From: Acanthaster planci
Taxonomy: Eukaryota > Echinodermata > Asteroidea > Valvatida > Acanthasteridae
NCBI RefSeq assembly: GCF_001949145.1
Contig: NW_019091385.1
Span: 3,361,206 to 3,423,205 of the forward strand
Reading direction: 5' to 3'
DNA: 62,000 nucleotides
Shown here in pieces: positions 51,301 to 54,300 of the stretch. The notes beneath the pieces are model-generated. The model was not told the origin of the DNA and searched no databases. It was given only the letters and a program-made list of their open reading frames with translations. Numbering within the stretch: position 1 is the stretch's first letter; every line of letters starts with the position of its first letter. Both the position numbers and the translations under genes were made by a program.

Positions 51301-54300
51301 GGTTGGAACAGTTGTGATTATAAATCCTCAATCTCAAATTCTGTCGCATGATAGGCTTAGAGCATATCACGTGGCATTTAAAAGACACCACTTATGTGAT
51401 GGCACCTTATCCCACATGTGCATTTGTAGCCTTGGGGTGTGCGTGCATATCACAAATCATAGCACTTGATGGATTAAAGGGGACCATCTACATGCGAGAG
51501 TGGAGCCAAGGCCATTAAGGGCTTCAAATTGTGGTTGGCAGATTAATTTATCCTGGACTGCGCTATCCTGAAAAAGTACTGTACAAATAGTGAACTGAGC
51601 AAGGAACCATACACTTGCATGCTGTGCAAAGTTTTCTAACCAACAGCAGAGTTGGTTGGAAACATTGTCATTGAAGGAAATGTGTGGTTTGAATGTTTAT
51701 ATCATGTCGAATCATGTCAAATTTTGAAGTGGAGGCATACAACTTTCTTTCCTCCGGTCAGCTGATTTTTTGTTTTTACTTCCAATGTGATTATTGCAAA
51801 CCAATAAAAGGTGTAAAAATTGGCGTAACTTTGAACCATGCATAAGCAACTTTAAGAAATTATTAAGCTTTGTGCCTCAAATTTATGCTGTAGCTCTGCA
51901 AGTTACTTATGTTTGATTTCACAAAAAGTTGGAAGAGGATGAGAACAGCATTGAGGATGGCTGTTCCTTTTCAATATCACAACAGTGATCTGACGGTCGT
52001 TGAATCCCCTCCGCCTGTCATTTTGTAAAAGTTTTTGTCTTTTCTCTTCAGAAAATCTCACAGTTCCCTCACAGCCAAACAAGTTTTTCATTACCTTTAC
52101 AACAAAGTTGTACGTTTCTTGTATAAGTCTTGTTAAGTTCAGCAATGATGAGTCTTAACCAAACACGATAAGCCAGTCAAATCATTCATTTTCACTTCCT
52201 TTGGCACAACTTACACCACCTAAAATGACTGCGTAAGTTAAGCCGTAATTTGTTGTGTAAGTTGTAGACTTCAGCAGTGCATATATTTCATGAAATTGCT
52301 CCTAATTTGTTGCGCAACTTAAAATGTGGCATAAGTGGAGTGGAGTGCCGACTTGTAGACCAATGAAAACCAACACTCTATTGATGATCTTTGAAGCATT
52401 TTATTACCCCATAGCTTTACTTTAGGAAACAACACTTTGAAGAGCAATCAAAGCAGGTTATATTTTATCTTATTGATGTTAGTGATAATTGTAGTCTTGC
52501 ACCTGTTTTCAGGCACTGGAAAGTTAGGTTTCTCCTTTGTACGCATCACTGCCCTGATGATAGCCTGCAACCGGCTATGGGTGGGTACCGGCAATGGTGT
52601 CATCATCTCCATACCGCTCACAGAAAGTAAGTCGATTCACTAACGTGTCTGCTCTTCATTCACTTGGATGTCGTAAGTCGGTTTGTGTTTTGCTTGAAGA
52701 ACAACTGGGAAATCATTCCATGTGAACAAAGGGGGATGCTTTGTTACCTAAATACCTAGGCTGTGTCTAAATCAATTGCTACAGCCACTCCTCAAGGAGT
52801 CGTTTGTAATCTCAAGCCGCTGCCAAGGCAATGTGGACAGTGCCCAAACAGCGACATCCTGCAGGGCCAACTTTCCCTGAACACACATACTTGTTCTGTT
52901 GTTTGCAGGGACATACACTTGTCATTACACTGATTTCATGTGGACCAAAAATGTTGTTGGGACAGTGAAATGTCCCCATAACTTGCTCCTAATTTGCCTG
53001 TCACAATACCCCCCCCATAATGTGGTGATGACCCACACACACACGGTATAGTACCCACACTATGAATGTGTGCAAACCATTGTAGGTCCGGCATAGCCTC
53101 TCTTGTTACAGCCACTGAGGGGTGCTTGCAAGGGGAGTTCACAGGGACACAAAAAGCATTTTACCCAGTTACTCGTTTTTGACATCAATTCAAAAATTTT
53201 TTACTCATAAAACTCAGTGAGATCAGTTTTATGTACAAAACTCAGCGAGATCAGTTCCAACTGCAACAAGAGTCTTGTGTGGTGTCGTCGTGGTTTTGCC
53301 TGTGATGAAGTGCATTGCGATTGACCCAAGACCCTATTTGAACATGTTTGACTGAGTAATCTGCCCTTCCGTTGCCTAGCAACAAAGCCTACCCCGACAG
53401 GAGGCAGCAGGCCAGGCGGCGTCATCAGGGTCTACTCCGACAGCAAGTCAGACAATGTCCGTCCCGGCAACATCATACCGTTCTGCAGCATCACCCAGGC
53501 ACAGCTGTCCTTCCACGGTCACAGGGACGCGGTCAAGTTCTTTGTGGCTGTACCAGGTGAGACACTATCAACCCCACCCTTACGCTTAACCCCCACCCCA
53601 GTGCCCCTCTGAAACTACTGTTCAGGAAACCAATCCTAAAAGTTGGCATTTGATGGTGATGATTGGTCATGTTTGCTCTGCCAGTATCCCTGTACATTGA
53701 GTTGTACAAGTGCACTGAAGTCACGTGTTGTAGTATACACCACTCAAAAAAGTAAAGGACCACTTTTTTCTTAACTTGTAATTTTTTTCCAAGCAATGAG
53801 TGGGGTCTAGTTCTTTCATTTTATGTTTGTCTTGATGGTGTTCTCATTGGAATAAAAATTTTAAAAATGTTTCAAAACATCAAATGCACATTTTTAGTGG
53901 TAAAATGTCTCATATAAAAAGTACACACAAAATAAAAACTTTCTGGAGTAGTCAAAACTGCTTTGGAAGTTCGTGACAGACGGTGCATTATGTACAGAGT
54001 ACCAGGGATCAGTCACATGAAGCTTCTCTACTGACAATACTGCTCAAATTCAATGCTCAGAGGAAAAAAATGGCTGTGAACCAGTCAGAGCCATACAGGT
54101 CCTGTGGTATTTCAGCCGGTAATTCATTTTTGTTAAGCAAGACTTCCATTCGCTCAGTGCATTGAAGAAATTGTCCCTTTGTCTCCTGAAGAGCTCACTA
54201 ACATGCCTTATTTTCATTTCTGTACTAACACACCGTCAGTAAAAAGTACCCTTTTTTATCCAAGAACCCTCTTTGCCCTCAGGCACAGCAGGTGGAGTCA

